A stretch of DNA of 64,000 nucleotides from Ectopseudomonas chengduensis (GCF_015712065.1 NZ_JACFYZ010000001.1:62001-126000), one strand, 5' to 3'; positions 29,511 to 38,770 are shown, numbered from the stretch's first letter. Numbers and translations: made by a program. The notes: generated by a model from the sequence alone, not told the origin.

Positions 29511-32500
29511 TCAGGCCGCCTCGCTCGGGGTCAGCAGAAGCAGGGCATCGCCCGGCGTCACCGCTTTGCCGGGGGCGCAACGCAGCGACTTGACCGTGCC
29601 GGCCACCGGCGCGGTCACTGCCAGTTCCATCTTCATCGCCTCGACCACCAGCAGCGGGGTGCCGGCCTCGACATGCTGGCCGGGCTCGACCAGTACCTTC
29701 CACACGCTGCCGCTCATCTCGGCGGCGACCAGGTGGCCGTCCAGATCGGCGTCGTCTTCAGTCATGGCGCTCAGTGCCTGCGCAGCGCTCGGGTCGTCGT
29801 CCTTCCACAGCTCGACTTCGGCGTCGAAGGCGGCTTTCTGCCGGCTCTGGAAGGCTTCGATATCAGCCGCGTTGTCGGCGATGAAACGGTTGTAGGCGGC
29901 AAAGTCGAACTCGCTTTGCTCGATGCGAATCTGCGCGCGGCCCTCGCGGAAGGCTTCGCGGAATTCATCCAGCTCGGCCTCGCTGACCGGATAGAAGCGC
30001 ACCTGATCGAAGAAGCGCAGCAACCAGGGCTGGCCATTTTCGAACTGGGCGTTCTTCACGTACTTGTTCCAGATCGGCAGGGTGCGACCGACCAGTTGAT
30101 AACCGCCGGGTGAGTCCATGCCGTAGATGCACATGTACATGCCGCCGATGCCCACGGTGCCCTCGGCAGTGAAGGTGCGCGCCGGGTTGTACTTGGAGCT
30201 GAGCAGGCGATGACGCGGGTCCAGCGGCACCGCGCAGGGCGCGTCGAGGTAGACGTCGCCGAGGCCGAGGATCAGATAGCTGGCGTCGAACAGGATGTCG
30301 CGAACCTGCTCGCGGCTTTCCAGGCCATTGGCGCGCTGGATGAAGTCGACGTTGTTCGGCAGCCAGGGCGCCTCGCTGCGTACGGTTTCGCGGTAGCGTT
30401 CGACGGCGGCCAGCGTTGCGCTGTCCTCGAAGGCCATGGGCAGATGGACGATGCGGGTCGGCACCTTGAGCTCGGCGACATCACCGAGCTGGCGCTCCAG
30501 GCGCAGCAGGTGGTCGAGCAGGGTGCGCTGGTGCAGCACGCGGCTGTCGTAGCGCAGTTGCAGCGAACGCACGCCGGGAGCGAGCTCTTCCAGGCCGCGC
30601 AGCGGCTCGGCCTTGAGTGCCTCCATCAGCAGATGCACGCGCAGTCGCAGGGCCAGATCCAGCACGTTGTCGCCGTATTCCAGCAGGATGTAGGCGTCGC
30701 CGGCCTGGCGATACACCGCACGCGGGCGGCTGCCCTCGGCGGGCAGCTCGGCCAGCACGGTGGCGGAAACGGTGGTGTCCGGTTGCAGCGACGGCGCCGG
30801 CAGGGTCACCGCGCTGATCGCCGCCAGTGCCTCGATGCTGCCCAGTTGCGCCTGCTCCAGGCTCTGCGCCTGCTGGAAACCGATGGGGTGAAAGCGCAGC
30901 TTGTCTCCAGGCTTGACCTGGCCGACCTTCCACAGCTCGGCCTTGGCGATGGTCACCGGGCAGACGAAACCGCCGAGGCTGGGGCCGTCCTTGGTCAGGA
31001 TCACCGGGAAGTCGCCGGTGAAGTTGATCGCGCCGATGGCGTATTCGCAGTCATGCACGTTGGACGGGTGCAGGCCGGCTTCGCCGCCGTCGGCTCGCGC
31101 CCAGCTCGGTTTCGGGCCGGACAGACGCACACCGAGGCGGTTGGAGTTGTAATGCACCTCCCTCTCGGCGGCGAAGAATTCCTCGATGGCGTCAGCGGTG
31201 AAGAAGTCCGGCGCGCCGTGCGGGCCATAGAGCACGCCGATGTTCCAGGTGCTGCCGTAGCTGGGGATCAGGCTCGGGTGAGCCGCCTGCGGCGGGGCGA
31301 CTGGCGCAGGCGTGGTGCAGGCCGGCAACTCGGGCTGGGAGATGGCCAGCATGTCGGCGGTACGCAGGGTGCGCCCGGCATGCCCGCCGAACTGGCCGAG
31401 GGCGAAGGTGGAGCGGCTGCCCAGGTACAGCGGCACGTCCAGGCCATTGCGCACGGCCAGATAAGTGCGGCAGCCGCTGACGGCGCGGCCCAGCTTGAGC
31501 ACCTGGCCGGCCTTGACCGCGACTGGCTGCCAGTAGGCAACCGGCGCATCGTCCAGGGTGGCCGGGCAGTCGGCGCCGGTCAGGGCGATCAGCGCGTCGC
31601 TGTGAAAGCGCAGCGTCGGGCCTTGCAGGGTAAATTCCAGGCCGGCGGCCTCGGCCGCGTTGCCGACGATACGGTTGGCCAGGCGGAAGGCGAAATCATC
31701 CATCGGCCCGGACGGCGGCACGCCGATATCCCAGTAACCGAGGCGACCAGGATAGTCCTGCACGCTGGAGTAGGTGCCCGGCTCCAGCACTTCGATGACG
31801 CTGGCCTTGAAGGTGAAGCTGTCGAGCAGGCGCGTCCACACTTCGCCCTTGGCGAAGCGTTCGTCGGCCACCACCTGGCGCAGGTAGTCGAGGTTGCTGG
31901 CGATGCCGTGCAGGCGGGTTTCGCCCAGGGCTTTCTGCAGCTTGGCGATGGCTTCGTCACGAGTAGCCGCGTGGACGATCAGCTTGGCGATCATCGGGTC
32001 GTAGAAGGCCGAAACCTCGCTGCCGGTGCTGACCCAGCCGTCGACACGCACATCGTCCGGGAAATGCACATCGGTGAGCACGCCCGGGCTGGGCTGGAAG
32101 TTCTTCAGCGGGTCTTCGGCGTAGATCCGCACTTCGATGGCGGCGCCTTGCGGGGCGCGGTTCAGCACGGGCCAGTCCAGCGCATCGCCTGCGGCCACGC
32201 GCAGCATGCACTCGATCAGATCCAGGCCGGTGACCATTTCGGTGACTGGGTGCTCGACCTGCAGGCGGGTGTTCACTTCGAGGAAGTAGAAGTCGTCGCG
32301 GGCGGCGTCATAGATGAACTCCACGGTGCCGGCGCTGCGGTATTTAACCGACTCGCCCAACTGCACGGCTGCGGCGTGCAAGCGTTCGCGGGTGGCCTGC
32401 GGCAGGTTCGGCGCCGGGGTTTCCTCGACCACCTTCTGGTTGCGCCGCTGCAGCGAGCAGTCGCGCTCGCCGAGGGCGGCGACGCGGCCGGCGCCGTCGC

Positions 32501-33140
32501 CGAAAATCTGTACTTCTACGTGGCGCGCCTGATCGACGAAACGCTCGAGGAACACCCCGGCATCGCTGAAAAACTGCTCGCCCATGCGCTTGACGCTTTC
32601 ATAGGCGCTTTCCAGCGCGGCGGCGTCGCTGCAGCGGGTCAGGCCGATGCCGCCACCGCCTGCGGTAGTCTTGAGCATCACCGGGTAGCCGATGCTCTCG
32701 GCGGCGCTCAGCGCTTCTTCCAGACTTTGCAGCAGGCCGGTGCCCGGCGCCATTGGCACCTGGGCCTGGGCGGCCAATTCGCGGGCTCTGTGCTTGAGGC
32801 CGAACTCGCGAATCTGCTCGCCGGTTGGGCCAACGAAGGCAATGCCGGCTGCTTCACAGGCATCGGCGAACTCGGCGCTTTCCGAGAGAAAGCCGTAGCC
32901 GGGGTAGATCGCCTGGGCGCCGGTTTCTTGCGCGGCGGCGAGAATCTTGTCGATACGCAGATAGCTGTCAGCCGGCTTGTCGCCGCCCAGGGCGATGGCG
33001 ATATCGGCGTCGCGTACGTGCTGGGCATTGCGGTCGGCGTCAGAGTAGACGGCGACGCTTTTCACGCCCAGGCGCTTGAGCGTGCGGATGACTCTGACGG
33101 CGATCTCGCCACGGTTGGCGATCAGTACGGTATGGAACAT
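29511..33140 (-). CDS. Urea carboxylase (biotin-, ATP-dependent)
   Basis: 1209 residues, the full bacterial length. Domains: biotin carboxylase (about 1-450; ATP loop [27 protein letters not shown]), the AHS1/AHS2 (KipI/KipA-like) carboxyltransferase (about 465-1000; VPPSGPMDDFAFRLANRIVG, LYGPHGAPDFFT, NSNRLGVRLSGP), and a C-terminal biotinyl domain with VVEAMKMEL (Lys1170). It converts urea, bicarbonate and ATP to allophanate. The ATG at 33140 starts [16 protein letters not shown] directly. Some bacterial members prefer guanidine, but the urtABCDE genes in the same run, and the absence of the usual urea-carboxylase-associated proteins or a guanidine riboswitch, favour urea. Confidence 0.95.
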   Translation of the reverse strand: MFHTVLIANRGEIAVRVIRTLKRLGVKSVAVYSDADRNAQHVRDADIAIALGGDKPADSYLRIDKILAAAQETGAQAIYPGYGFLSESAEFADACEAAGIAFVGPTGEQIREFGLKHRARELAAQAQVPMAPGTGLLQSLEEALSAAESIGYPVMLKTTAGGGGIGLTRCSDAAALESAYESVKRMGEQFFSDAGVFLERFVDQARHVEVQIFGDGAGRVAALGERDCSLQRRNQKVVEETPAPNLPQATRERLHAAAVQLGESVKYRSAGTVEFIYDAARDDFYFLEVNTRLQVEHPVTEMVTGLDLIECMLRVAAGDALDWPVLNRAPQGAAIEVRIYAEDPLKNFQPSPGVLTDVHFPDDVRVDGWVSTGSEVSAFYDPMIAKLIVHAATRDEAIAKLQKALGETRLHGIASNLDYLRQVVADERFAKGEVWTRLLDSFTFKASVIEVLEPGTYSSVQDYPGRLGYWDIGVPPSGPMDDFAFRLANRIVGNAAEAAGLEFTLQGPTLRFHSDALIALTGADCPATLDDAPVAYWQPVAVKAGQVLKLGRAVSGCRTYLAVRNGLDVPLYLGSRSTFALGQFGGHAGRTLRTADMLAISQPELPACTTPAPVAPPQAAHPSLIPSYGSTWNIGVLYGPHGAPDFFTADAIEEFFAAEREVHYNSNRLGVRLSGPKPSWARADGGEAGLHPSNVHDCEYAIGAINFTGDFPVILTKDGPSLGGFVCPVTIAKAELWKVGQVKPGDKLRFHPIGFQQAQSLEQAQLGSIEALAAISAVTLPAPSLQPDTTVSATVLAELPAEGSRPRAVYRQAGDAYILLEYGDNVLDLALRLRVHLLMEALKAEPLRGLEELAPGVRSLQLRYDSRVLHQRTLLDHLLRLERQLGDVAELKVPTRIVHLPMAFEDSATLAAVERYRETVRSEAPWLPNNVDFIQRANGLESREQVRDILFDASYLILGLGDVYLDAPCAVPLDPRHRLLSSKYNPARTFTAEGTVGIGGMYMCIYGMDSPGGYQLVGRTLPIWNKYVKNAQFENGQPWLLRFFDQVRFYPVSEAELDEFREAFREGRAQIRIEQSEFDFAAYNRFIADNAADIEAFQSRQKAAFDAEVELWKDDDPSAAQALSAMTEDDADLDGHLVAAEMSGSVWKVLVEPGQHVEAGTPLLVVEAMKMELAVTAPVAGTVKSLRCAPGKAVTPGDALLLLTPSEAA

Positions 33141-33194
33141 CTGTTGCGGCCTCCTGGCTTGCCGCACGCATATGCGCGCAGGCGCTGAACTGTT

Positions 33195-33230
33195 CCCTCT
33201 CCCTTTGGGGAGAGGGCTAGGGAGAGGGGG
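33195..33230. repeat. REP unit (family F) between allophanate hydrolase and urea carboxylase genes
   Basis: A palindrome at 33195-33216 (CCCTCTCCC-TTT-GGGGAGAGGG type) is followed by another half unit GGGAGAGGGGG to 33230. It lies in the 117-bp gap between the two enzymes of the pathway. Confidence 0.8.
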
Positions 33231-33257
33231 CATACATGCCACCCTTCTCCCTGCCAT

Positions 33258-35057
33258 TCACTTCTTGGTTTCGGCGATAAAGGCGCGCCAGCCACCAAAG
33301 CTGGTGATGTCACGCGCGCCATTCAGTGCGTAGGGCTCGCAGATAAAGCCCTTGACCCAGCGTCCGTCGGCCAACTCCAGGTTGCCGATACCGAGCGGTG
33401 GCGGGATCTCGGCGACGAACTCGCCGAAGCGCGCCTGCGGTACGTCCCACAGCTCGACGATGATCTCGGCGCCATCTTCGGCGACCCGGGCCAGACCTGG
33501 CTTCGGCGGTACAGTGCCGGGCAGAGCAAAGAGGCGATAGCTGGAAGTGCTGGTGGTCTGCTCCACCAGTACTGCATCACGCGTGGTGAGCTGGAAGTTC
33601 AGCGGCATACCGGTGAGGTGTGCGCCGACCACGGCGACACGGATGCAGCCCGGCGCCGGCTTGTCGTTGGCGGCTTGTGCGGGCAGCGGTTTGCCGGTTG
33701 CGCCCAGCGGCAGGTCGACAGTCTGCTGCCAGCGCTGGCCGAAGGCTGCCAGTGCCTGGTCATGCCAGGCCGGGGCGAGCAGGGTGATGCCGGCTGGCAG
33801 ACCGTCGGCGCGCAGCCCTGCCGGCACGGAGAGGGCAGACAGGTCGGCGAGGTTGGTGAAGTTGGTGTAGGTGCCGAACTGGCTGTTGAACAGCACCGGT
33901 TCGGCCTCCATCTCGGCCAGGGTGCGGATGGTCGGCGAGGTCGGCACCACCATGGCGTCGAAGCCGGCCAGGGCGTCGTTGATCACGCGGCTCAGTTCGG
34001 CGCGAATGTACTCGGCCTTGTAGGCGTCGCAGGCGCTGTACTTGTGACCGTTCTCGACGATGCCGCGCACCACCGGGTTGATGTGTTCGGGGTTCACGCC
34101 TTCCACCGCGACGGTGCGTTCGGCGACCCAGGGGCCGTAGTAAAGCTGCTCGGCCAGCTGCTGGAAGGGGGCGAAATCGATCTCCACCAGCTCGGCGCCC
34201 AGTTCGCGCAGTTTGCCCAGGGCCGCCTCATAGACGGCCTGGTTCTGGCTGTCGCCGAAGAACTCGGGGGTGGCCGGCACGGCCAGGCGCGGTTTGGCCG
34301 GCATGCCGACCTTGGCGCTATTCGGGTTCTTGCGGCTGTAGGCGTCGGCGGCGTCATAGCCACCAGCGATATTGGCCACGGTCAGGGCGTCGCTGACGGT
34401 CAGGGCGAACACCGAGATGCAGTCGACGGTGCGGCAGGCCGGCACCAGGCCGGTATTGGGCAGCCAGCCCTTGGTCGGCTTGAGCCCGACGATATTGTTG
34501 AAGCCTGCCGGTACGCGGCCCGAACCGGCGGTGTCGGTGCCCAGCGAGAAGGGCACCAGACCGCGCGCGACCACGCTGGCCGAACCGGAGCTGGAGCCGC
34601 CGCTGACGTAATCCGGGTTGAAGCTGTTGGGCACCGCGCCGTGAGGCGAACGGGTGCCGACCAGGCCGGTGGCGAACTGGTCGAGGTTGGTCTTGCCAAT
34701 GAGGATGGCGCCGGCGGCGCGCAGGCGCGCGACCACGGTGGCGTCGACTTCGGCGCTGTAGGCGAACTCGGGGCAGGCGGCCGTGGTGGGCCAGCCGGCG
34801 GCGTCGATATTGTCCTTGATGGCGAAGGGTACGCCGTACAGCGGCAGCTTGCTCATATCGCCGCCTACACCTTGCAGTGCAGTAGTCAGTGCATCGAGTT
34901 GAGCGTCTAGCTGAGCTTCGCTGGTCAGGGCGATCCAGGCGCTGTCATCAGTGCGCAGTTCCAGGCGCAGGGCGTGCAGCAGTTCGGCAGGGGATTGGCC
35001 GTCACGGTAGGCCTGTTGCCATTGCGCGAGGGTGAAAGCGATAGGTGCGTTGGACAT
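33258..35057 (-). CDS. atzF: Allophanate hydrolase
   Basis: 599 residues: an amidase-signature domain (about 1-440) plus the C-terminal domain of about 140 residues typical of AtzF/DUR1. Catalytic Lys81 (FAIKDNIDA), cis-Ser155 (SGGSSSGSASV) and nucleophile Ser179 (TAGSGR) keep the spacing of AtzF Lys91/Ser165/Ser189. It hydrolyses allophanate to ammonia and CO2, completing ATP-dependent urea breakdown. The start at 35057 (MSNAPIAFTL) is preferred; an in-frame ATG at 35072 lies beside the operator-like palindrome and has no ribosome site. It is first in a run with urea carboxylase, GntR and urtABCDE. Confidence 0.95.
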   Translation of the reverse strand: MSNAPIAFTLAQWQQAYRDGQSPAELLHALRLELRTDDSAWIALTSEAQLDAQLDALTTALQGVGGDMSKLPLYGVPFAIKDNIDAAGWPTTAACPEFAYSAEVDATVVARLRAAGAILIGKTNLDQFATGLVGTRSPHGAVPNSFNPDYVSGGSSSGSASVVARGLVPFSLGTDTAGSGRVPAGFNNIVGLKPTKGWLPNTGLVPACRTVDCISVFALTVSDALTVANIAGGYDAADAYSRKNPNSAKVGMPAKPRLAVPATPEFFGDSQNQAVYEAALGKLRELGAELVEIDFAPFQQLAEQLYYGPWVAERTVAVEGVNPEHINPVVRGIVENGHKYSACDAYKAEYIRAELSRVINDALAGFDAMVVPTSPTIRTLAEMEAEPVLFNSQFGTYTNFTNLADLSALSVPAGLRADGLPAGITLLAPAWHDQALAAFGQRWQQTVDLPLGATGKPLPAQAANDKPAPGCIRVAVVGAHLTGMPLNFQLTTRDAVLVEQTTSTSSYRLFALPGTVPPKPGLARVAEDGAEIIVELWDVPQARFGEFVAEIPPPLGIGNLELADGRWVKGFICEPYALNGARDITSFGGWRAFIAETKK

Positions 35058-35072
35058 GCTTCGAGATTCCAT

Positions 35073-35084
35073 CTTGTATCCAAG
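35073..35084. promoter_or_regulatory. Candidate GntR operator at the atzF start
   Basis: CTTGTATCCAAG, a 12-base inverted repeat (CTTG-N4-CAAG) like FadR/FCD-type sites (TTGTnnnACAA class). It lies just downstream of the predicted sigma-54 start (about 35087), a position suited to repression by the operon's own GntR protein. Confidence 0.4.
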
Positions 35085-35097
35085 TTGGAATCGCTAG

Positions 35098-35113
35098 AGC
35101 AATGACGGTGCCA
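35098..35113 (-). promoter_or_regulatory. Sigma-54 (-24/-12) promoter of the urea amidolyase/urt operon
   Basis: On the minus strand TGGCACCGTCATTGCT: GG and GC are ten bases apart and all but one base agree with TGGCACG-N4-TTGCW. The start would be near 35087, 30 bp before the preferred atzF ATG. Half-sites resembling NtrC targets, TGCACC (35178-35183) and TGGTGCA (35209-35215), lie about 100 bp upstream of the start, though not as a proper palindrome. Confidence 0.75.
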
Positions 35114-35232
35114 GTTTTGCGCAGGCCTTTATTTTCGGGGATTTCAGGGCAGCGGCAGGGGCTTTGGCGAGAGGCGTTGCACCGAGGTGGGGCTGACCTG
35201 CAAGCGAATGGTGCAGGCTCTTCGGCGCTGGC

Positions 35233-35287
35233 GGTGCGCACAGCGCACCCTACGGTATCGAGAGGGGTAGGGTGCGCCGTGCGCACC
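35233..35287. repeat. REP pair (family B) upstream of the urea amidolyase promoter
   Basis: Inverted copies at 35233-35253 and 35267-35287 with the GTGCGC palindrome and CTAC/GTAG ends. They separate the end of the MarC gene from the promoter region of atzF. Confidence 0.9.
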
Positions 35288-35302
35288 GAGGGCTCGAAGC
35301 CC

Positions 35303-35318
35303 GGTGCCTTACGGCACC
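35303..35318 (-). terminator. Hairpin overlapping the MarC stop codon
   Basis: GGTGCC (35303-35308) and GGCACC (35313-35318) flank TTAC, which contains the stop codon of the MarC gene. There is no T-run, so it is a weak terminator candidate or an mRNA-end stabiliser. Confidence 0.3.
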
Positions 35319-35905
35319 AGGTAATTCTTCACCCCGGTGAAGATGATCTGCGCGGCCAGGGCGCAGACGAACAGGCCCATCAACCGGCTGACGATCTGCA
35401 GGCCCTGGTCGCCGAGCAGGCGCTCGAACTGGTTGGACAGGTACAGCACCACGCCCACGGTGAGGCTGGCGAGGAAGATCGCTGCCACCGCTACCAGCTT
35501 GTCGTCCCAGTGCGGCTGGCTGGCGCCCATCAGCAGCAGGGCGCCGATGGTGCCGGGGCCGACGGTCAGGGGGATAGTCAGCGGCACGATGGTCACGTCC
35601 TGCTGCACGTTGTCTGTCTGCACCGCCGACTTGCCCTGCGCCATACCGAGGGCGGAGATGAACAGCACCGATCCCGCGCCGATACGGAAGGCGTCGATGG
35701 TGATGCCGAACAGGGTGAAGATGTGTTTGCCGAACAGGTACAGCAGCACGCTGGCGATCAGCGTCGCCAGCGCCACCTTCCAGGCCAGGCGCTTGCGCTC
35801 CTTGAGGGTATAACCGCGGCTGAGGCCGATGAAACAGGAGAGGACGAAGAAGGGGCTGTAGAGCACCAGCATCTTCAGGTACAGGCTGAACAACTCGGAC
35901 GCCAT
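35309..35905 (-). CDS. MarC-family integral membrane protein
   Basis: A 198-residue protein with six membrane helices. It has the paired family motifs YSPFFVLSCFIGLSRGYTLKE at the N-terminus and TIVPLTIPLTVGPGTIGALL in the middle (P-L-x-x-P-x-x-x-G-P-G). The start at 35905 (MASELFSLYLKMLVLYSPF) is the family start; codons upstream are hydrophilic and overlap the retS promoter-distal end. MarC (once thought to be a multiple antibiotic resistance protein, also listed as NAAT transporter) has no firmly established substrate. It follows retS by 43 bp. Confidence 0.85.
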   Translation of the reverse strand: MASELFSLYLKMLVLYSPFFVLSCFIGLSRGYTLKERKRLAWKVALATLIASVLLYLFGKHIFTLFGITIDAFRIGAGSVLFISALGMAQGKSAVQTDNVQQDVTIVPLTIPLTVGPGTIGALLLMGASQPHWDDKLVAVAAIFLASLTVGVVLYLSNQFERLLGDQGLQIVSRLMGLFVCALAAQIIFTGVKNYLVP

Positions 35906-35948
35906 GGCGGCAGGCTCGCAGAAAGGCAGTGAAGGTAAAGAAAGACTA

Positions 35949-38735
35949 TCAGTGTGGCAGCGCATCACGCTGGCGGCGCAGCTCGCGCTCGGCAATCCAG
36001 TGCTCGATCAGCTCGCGCAGTTGTGACAGCTCCACTGGCTTGGACATGTGGCCGTCCATGCCGACAGCGCGCGCGCGTTCCTTGTGTTCGCTGAGGATAT
36101 GCGCGGTCAGCGCCACCACCGGTGTACGCGGGCGTTTCTCGCTCTTTTCCCAGGCGCGCAGCTGTTCGGTGGCGGAGAAACCGTCGAGCACCGGCATTTC
36201 ACAGTCCATCAGCACCAGATCGTAGGGCTGCGCCTTCATCGCGCTGAGGGCTTCCTCGCCGTTGCTGGCGGTGTCCGGCTTGAGGTTGAGCTTGCCGAGC
36301 ATGCCGCGAATCACCTTGGTCGAGATGCTGTTGTCTTCGGCCACCAGGATGCGGAAGTCGGCCGGCACGTTCAGCGGCGTACTCACCGGAGTTGGTGCTG
36401 CTTGGGCGGGGGTGTCGTTGGGGCGCTGGGCCAGTTCGTCGGCCAGGGTGGTCTTGAGTGTGTAGCCGGCCACCGGCTTGGCCAGGATGCGCTTGATCCC
36501 GGCGTTACGTGCGATCACCTTGCTCGGCGCGTTGCTGATGCCGGTGAGCATGATGATCAGAATGTCATGGTTAAGGCTCGGATCTTCCTTGATCTTGGCG
36601 GCCAGCTGCATGCCGGTCATGCCGGGCATGTCCTGGTCGAGCAGCACCGCGTCGAAGTATTCGCGCATGTGCGCCTTGGTACGCAGCAGGGCCAGAGCTT
36701 CCTTGCCGGAAGGGACCGCACTGACCTGCATGCCCCAGGCGTTGCATTGCTGCATCAGCACCTTGCGGCAGGTGTCGTTGTCGTCCACTACCAGCAGGCG
36801 CGCGCCCTGCAGCGGGCTGTCGAGGTCGGCTTCTGGCTGTTCCAGGCGGGCGGCATCCAACGGCAGGGTCAGCCACAGTGTGGTGCCTTGGTTGCCGCTG
36901 CCCTGGATGCCGAACTCGCCGCCCATCAGACGCACCAACTGGCGCGCGATGATCAGGCCGAGGCGCCCGCCCAGGCGGGTGGCAGAGAGGAAGTCGCGGC
37001 TCTGCAGTTCGGCGTTGAGCAGGGCGTCGCGCTCCTCTGGCAGCAGTGGACGACCGCTGTCCTGTACGGCGACGCGCAGACGATGTTGACCGTCGCTGCT
37101 GTCGAGGGCGGCGACCAGCAGGATCTCGCCCTCGTCGGTCTGCTTGAAGGCGTTGTCCAGCAGGCTCAGCAGGGCTTGGCGCAAGCGCGTTGGGTCACCG
37201 CTGATCACCCGTGGCACCTGTGGCTGGATGAAACTGATCAGCTCCACGCGCTGTTGTTCGGCTTTGGCGCGGAAGATGTCGAGGCAGTCTTCGATCAGCG
37301 CGCCGAGGTCGAACTGCACATCGTCCAGTTCGATCTGTCCGGACTCGAGCTTGGAAATGTCGAGAATTTCGTTGATCAGGGTGAGCAGTTCGTTGCCCGA
37401 ACTGTGGATGGTCTGCACGTAGTCGCGCTGCTTGGCCGACAACGGTGTGCCCAACAGCAACTCGGTCATACCCAGCACGCCATTCATTGGCGTGCGGATC
37501 TCATGGCTGATCTTGGCCAGGAATTCCGCCTTGGCCTTTAGTTCGGCGCTGCTGGCAGCCAGGGCGGTGCTTTCCTGCAGAGTGTCGCGCTGGATCTGCC
37601 GCTGCCGCTCGGTCAGCGACACGCTGAGGATCAGACCGGCCAGGGTGGCAACGCTGAATACGCCCAGCACCAGCCAGCCCGGATTGAGCTGATCGAAGCC
37701 CAGCAGCACCGGCACGAAGAAACCGAAGCCCATGTTGAACACCAGCATGCCTAAGGCGATCAGGCGTGCCGGCTGGTAACCGGCGCGCCAGTGCAGGCCG
37801 CTCACCAGCAGCAGGTTGATCGCGCTCAGGGCCACCAGCAGGTAGACCAGCGAGCTGTACCAGAACAGACCGGTGACGACGATGCACAGCGCATAGCCCA
37901 GGAGCAGTAGAGCATTGCCCCGCAGCAGGCGGTTCAGGGGGCTGTGCTGTACTGGCGTGCCGTGCATGAAGCTCAGGCCAAAGGCCAGGGCGCTGAAGGC
38001 GGCGAACAGGGCAGAGAGGTCGGCGATCAGGGACTGGTTGTAGCCCAGGCTGGGCAGCCATTGGGCGAAGATGCCGAGGTTGGCCGACGAGCACACGGCC
38101 AGGCCGATGTTCACCCCGGCCAGCCACAGGCCACTGGCGCTGCGGCTGTAGATGAAGCGGATGAGGTTGTACAGGGTCAGCAGCAGCAGGGCGCCGAAGA
38201 GCATGCCGTAGAGATAGGCGGGCTTTTCCAGGCTGACCAGCTCGGCCTGATCCATGACCTTGAACCAGGTCATCAGCGGGTGGTTGGAGGTCAGGCGGAC
38301 ATAGGCGACGCGGGCCTGGCCGTCATTGGGCAGCGGCATCAGATAGAAACGCGACGGCAGCGGTCGCGAATCCAGCGGCATGGCCTCGCCAGTGTGCAGG
38401 TTCTGCTCCAGCTGGCCGTCTCTCAGCAGGTAGTAATCGAGGTACTGCACCCGCGGCGAGAATATCCACAGCCAGGCGGGCTGCTGTTGCGGTGCGAACT
38501 CGGCACGCAGCCAGACGGCGTGGTCACTGGGCGGGAAGGTAAAGGACTGCTTGCTGAGGGGCTTGAATTGCTGGCGCTGGGCGCGGACTTCTTCGAGTCC
38601 CAGGCGGGCGCTGGCGTCGACCAGATAGGACCAGCTGTGCGCGCTTGGCGGGACCGAGTTCGCACTGGCTGTCAGCGCAAGGCTGAGAAACAGCATGCTG
38701 GCGAGTAGTCCGATGGCAATCCTGAGCCGGCGCAC
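35949..38735 (-). CDS. retS: RetS-type hybrid sensor kinase with 7TMR-DISM sensor
   Basis: 928 residues: signal peptide (ending ALTASA), periplasmic DISMED2 domain (to about 180), seven membrane helices (about 185-385), HisKA with KISHEIRTPMNGVLGM (phospho-His near 420), HATPase (DNAFKQTDEG, GGRLGLIIARQL), and two receivers with Asp sites DAVLLDQDMPGMTG and DLVLMDCEMPVLDG. The domain order and its place beside purD match RetS (PA4856), which restrains GacS/GacA and so biofilm versus acute virulence states. GTG at 38735 is preferred: AAGGA lies eight bases upstream. TTG at 38741 is the alternative. Confidence 0.93.
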   Translation of the reverse strand: MRRLRIAIGLLASMLFLSLALTASANSVPPSAHSWSYLVDASARLGLEEVRAQRQQFKPLSKQSFTFPPSDHAVWLRAEFAPQQQPAWLWIFSPRVQYLDYYLLRDGQLEQNLHTGEAMPLDSRPLPSRFYLMPLPNDGQARVAYVRLTSNHPLMTWFKVMDQAELVSLEKPAYLYGMLFGALLLLTLYNLIRFIYSRSASGLWLAGVNIGLAVCSSANLGIFAQWLPSLGYNQSLIADLSALFAAFSALAFGLSFMHGTPVQHSPLNRLLRGNALLLLGYALCIVVTGLFWYSSLVYLLVALSAINLLLVSGLHWRAGYQPARLIALGMLVFNMGFGFFVPVLLGFDQLNPGWLVLGVFSVATLAGLILSVSLTERQRQIQRDTLQESTALAASSAELKAKAEFLAKISHEIRTPMNGVLGMTELLLGTPLSAKQRDYVQTIHSSGNELLTLINEILDISKLESGQIELDDVQFDLGALIEDCLDIFRAKAEQQRVELISFIQPQVPRVISGDPTRLRQALLSLLDNAFKQTDEGEILLVAALDSSDGQHRLRVAVQDSGRPLLPEERDALLNAELQSRDFLSATRLGGRLGLIIARQLVRLMGGEFGIQGSGNQGTTLWLTLPLDAARLEQPEADLDSPLQGARLLVVDDNDTCRKVLMQQCNAWGMQVSAVPSGKEALALLRTKAHMREYFDAVLLDQDMPGMTGMQLAAKIKEDPSLNHDILIIMLTGISNAPSKVIARNAGIKRILAKPVAGYTLKTTLADELAQRPNDTPAQAAPTPVSTPLNVPADFRILVAEDNSISTKVIRGMLGKLNLKPDTASNGEEALSAMKAQPYDLVLMDCEMPVLDGFSATEQLRAWEKSEKRPRTPVVALTAHILSEHKERARAVGMDGHMSKPVELSQLRELIEHWIAERELRRQRDALPH

Positions 38736-38764
38736 GGGCAAAATCCTTCTAAATGAGTGGCCGG

Positions 38765-38770
38765 ATTATA
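38765..38770 (-). promoter_or_regulatory. -10 element of a retS promoter
   Basis: TATAAT on the minus strand, a perfect match, placing the start near 38758 and a leader of about 24 bases before the GTG. The matching -35 (TTCCCG, 16 bp upstream) is poor. Confidence 0.45.

Noticed and set aside
30210-33188. A 990-codon open frame on the plus strand opposite the urea carboxylase gene, and a similar one at 9125-10861 opposite ureC
   Set aside because: They are mirror frames typical of GC-rich coding DNA; the translations are low-complexity (Gln/Ala/Gly/His-rich) without domains, while the opposite strand encodes complete enzymes.
35178-35215. NtrC enhancer site upstream of atzF
   Set aside because: TGCACC and TGGTGCA half-sites exist but are about 25 bp apart, not the compact palindrome; noted with the promoter only.
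35073-35308. Possible guanidine (ykkC) riboswitch ahead of the allophanate hydrolase/urea carboxylase genes
   Set aside because: None of the conserved guanidine-I riboswitch core words could be found; the gap holds a sigma-54 promoter and REPs instead.
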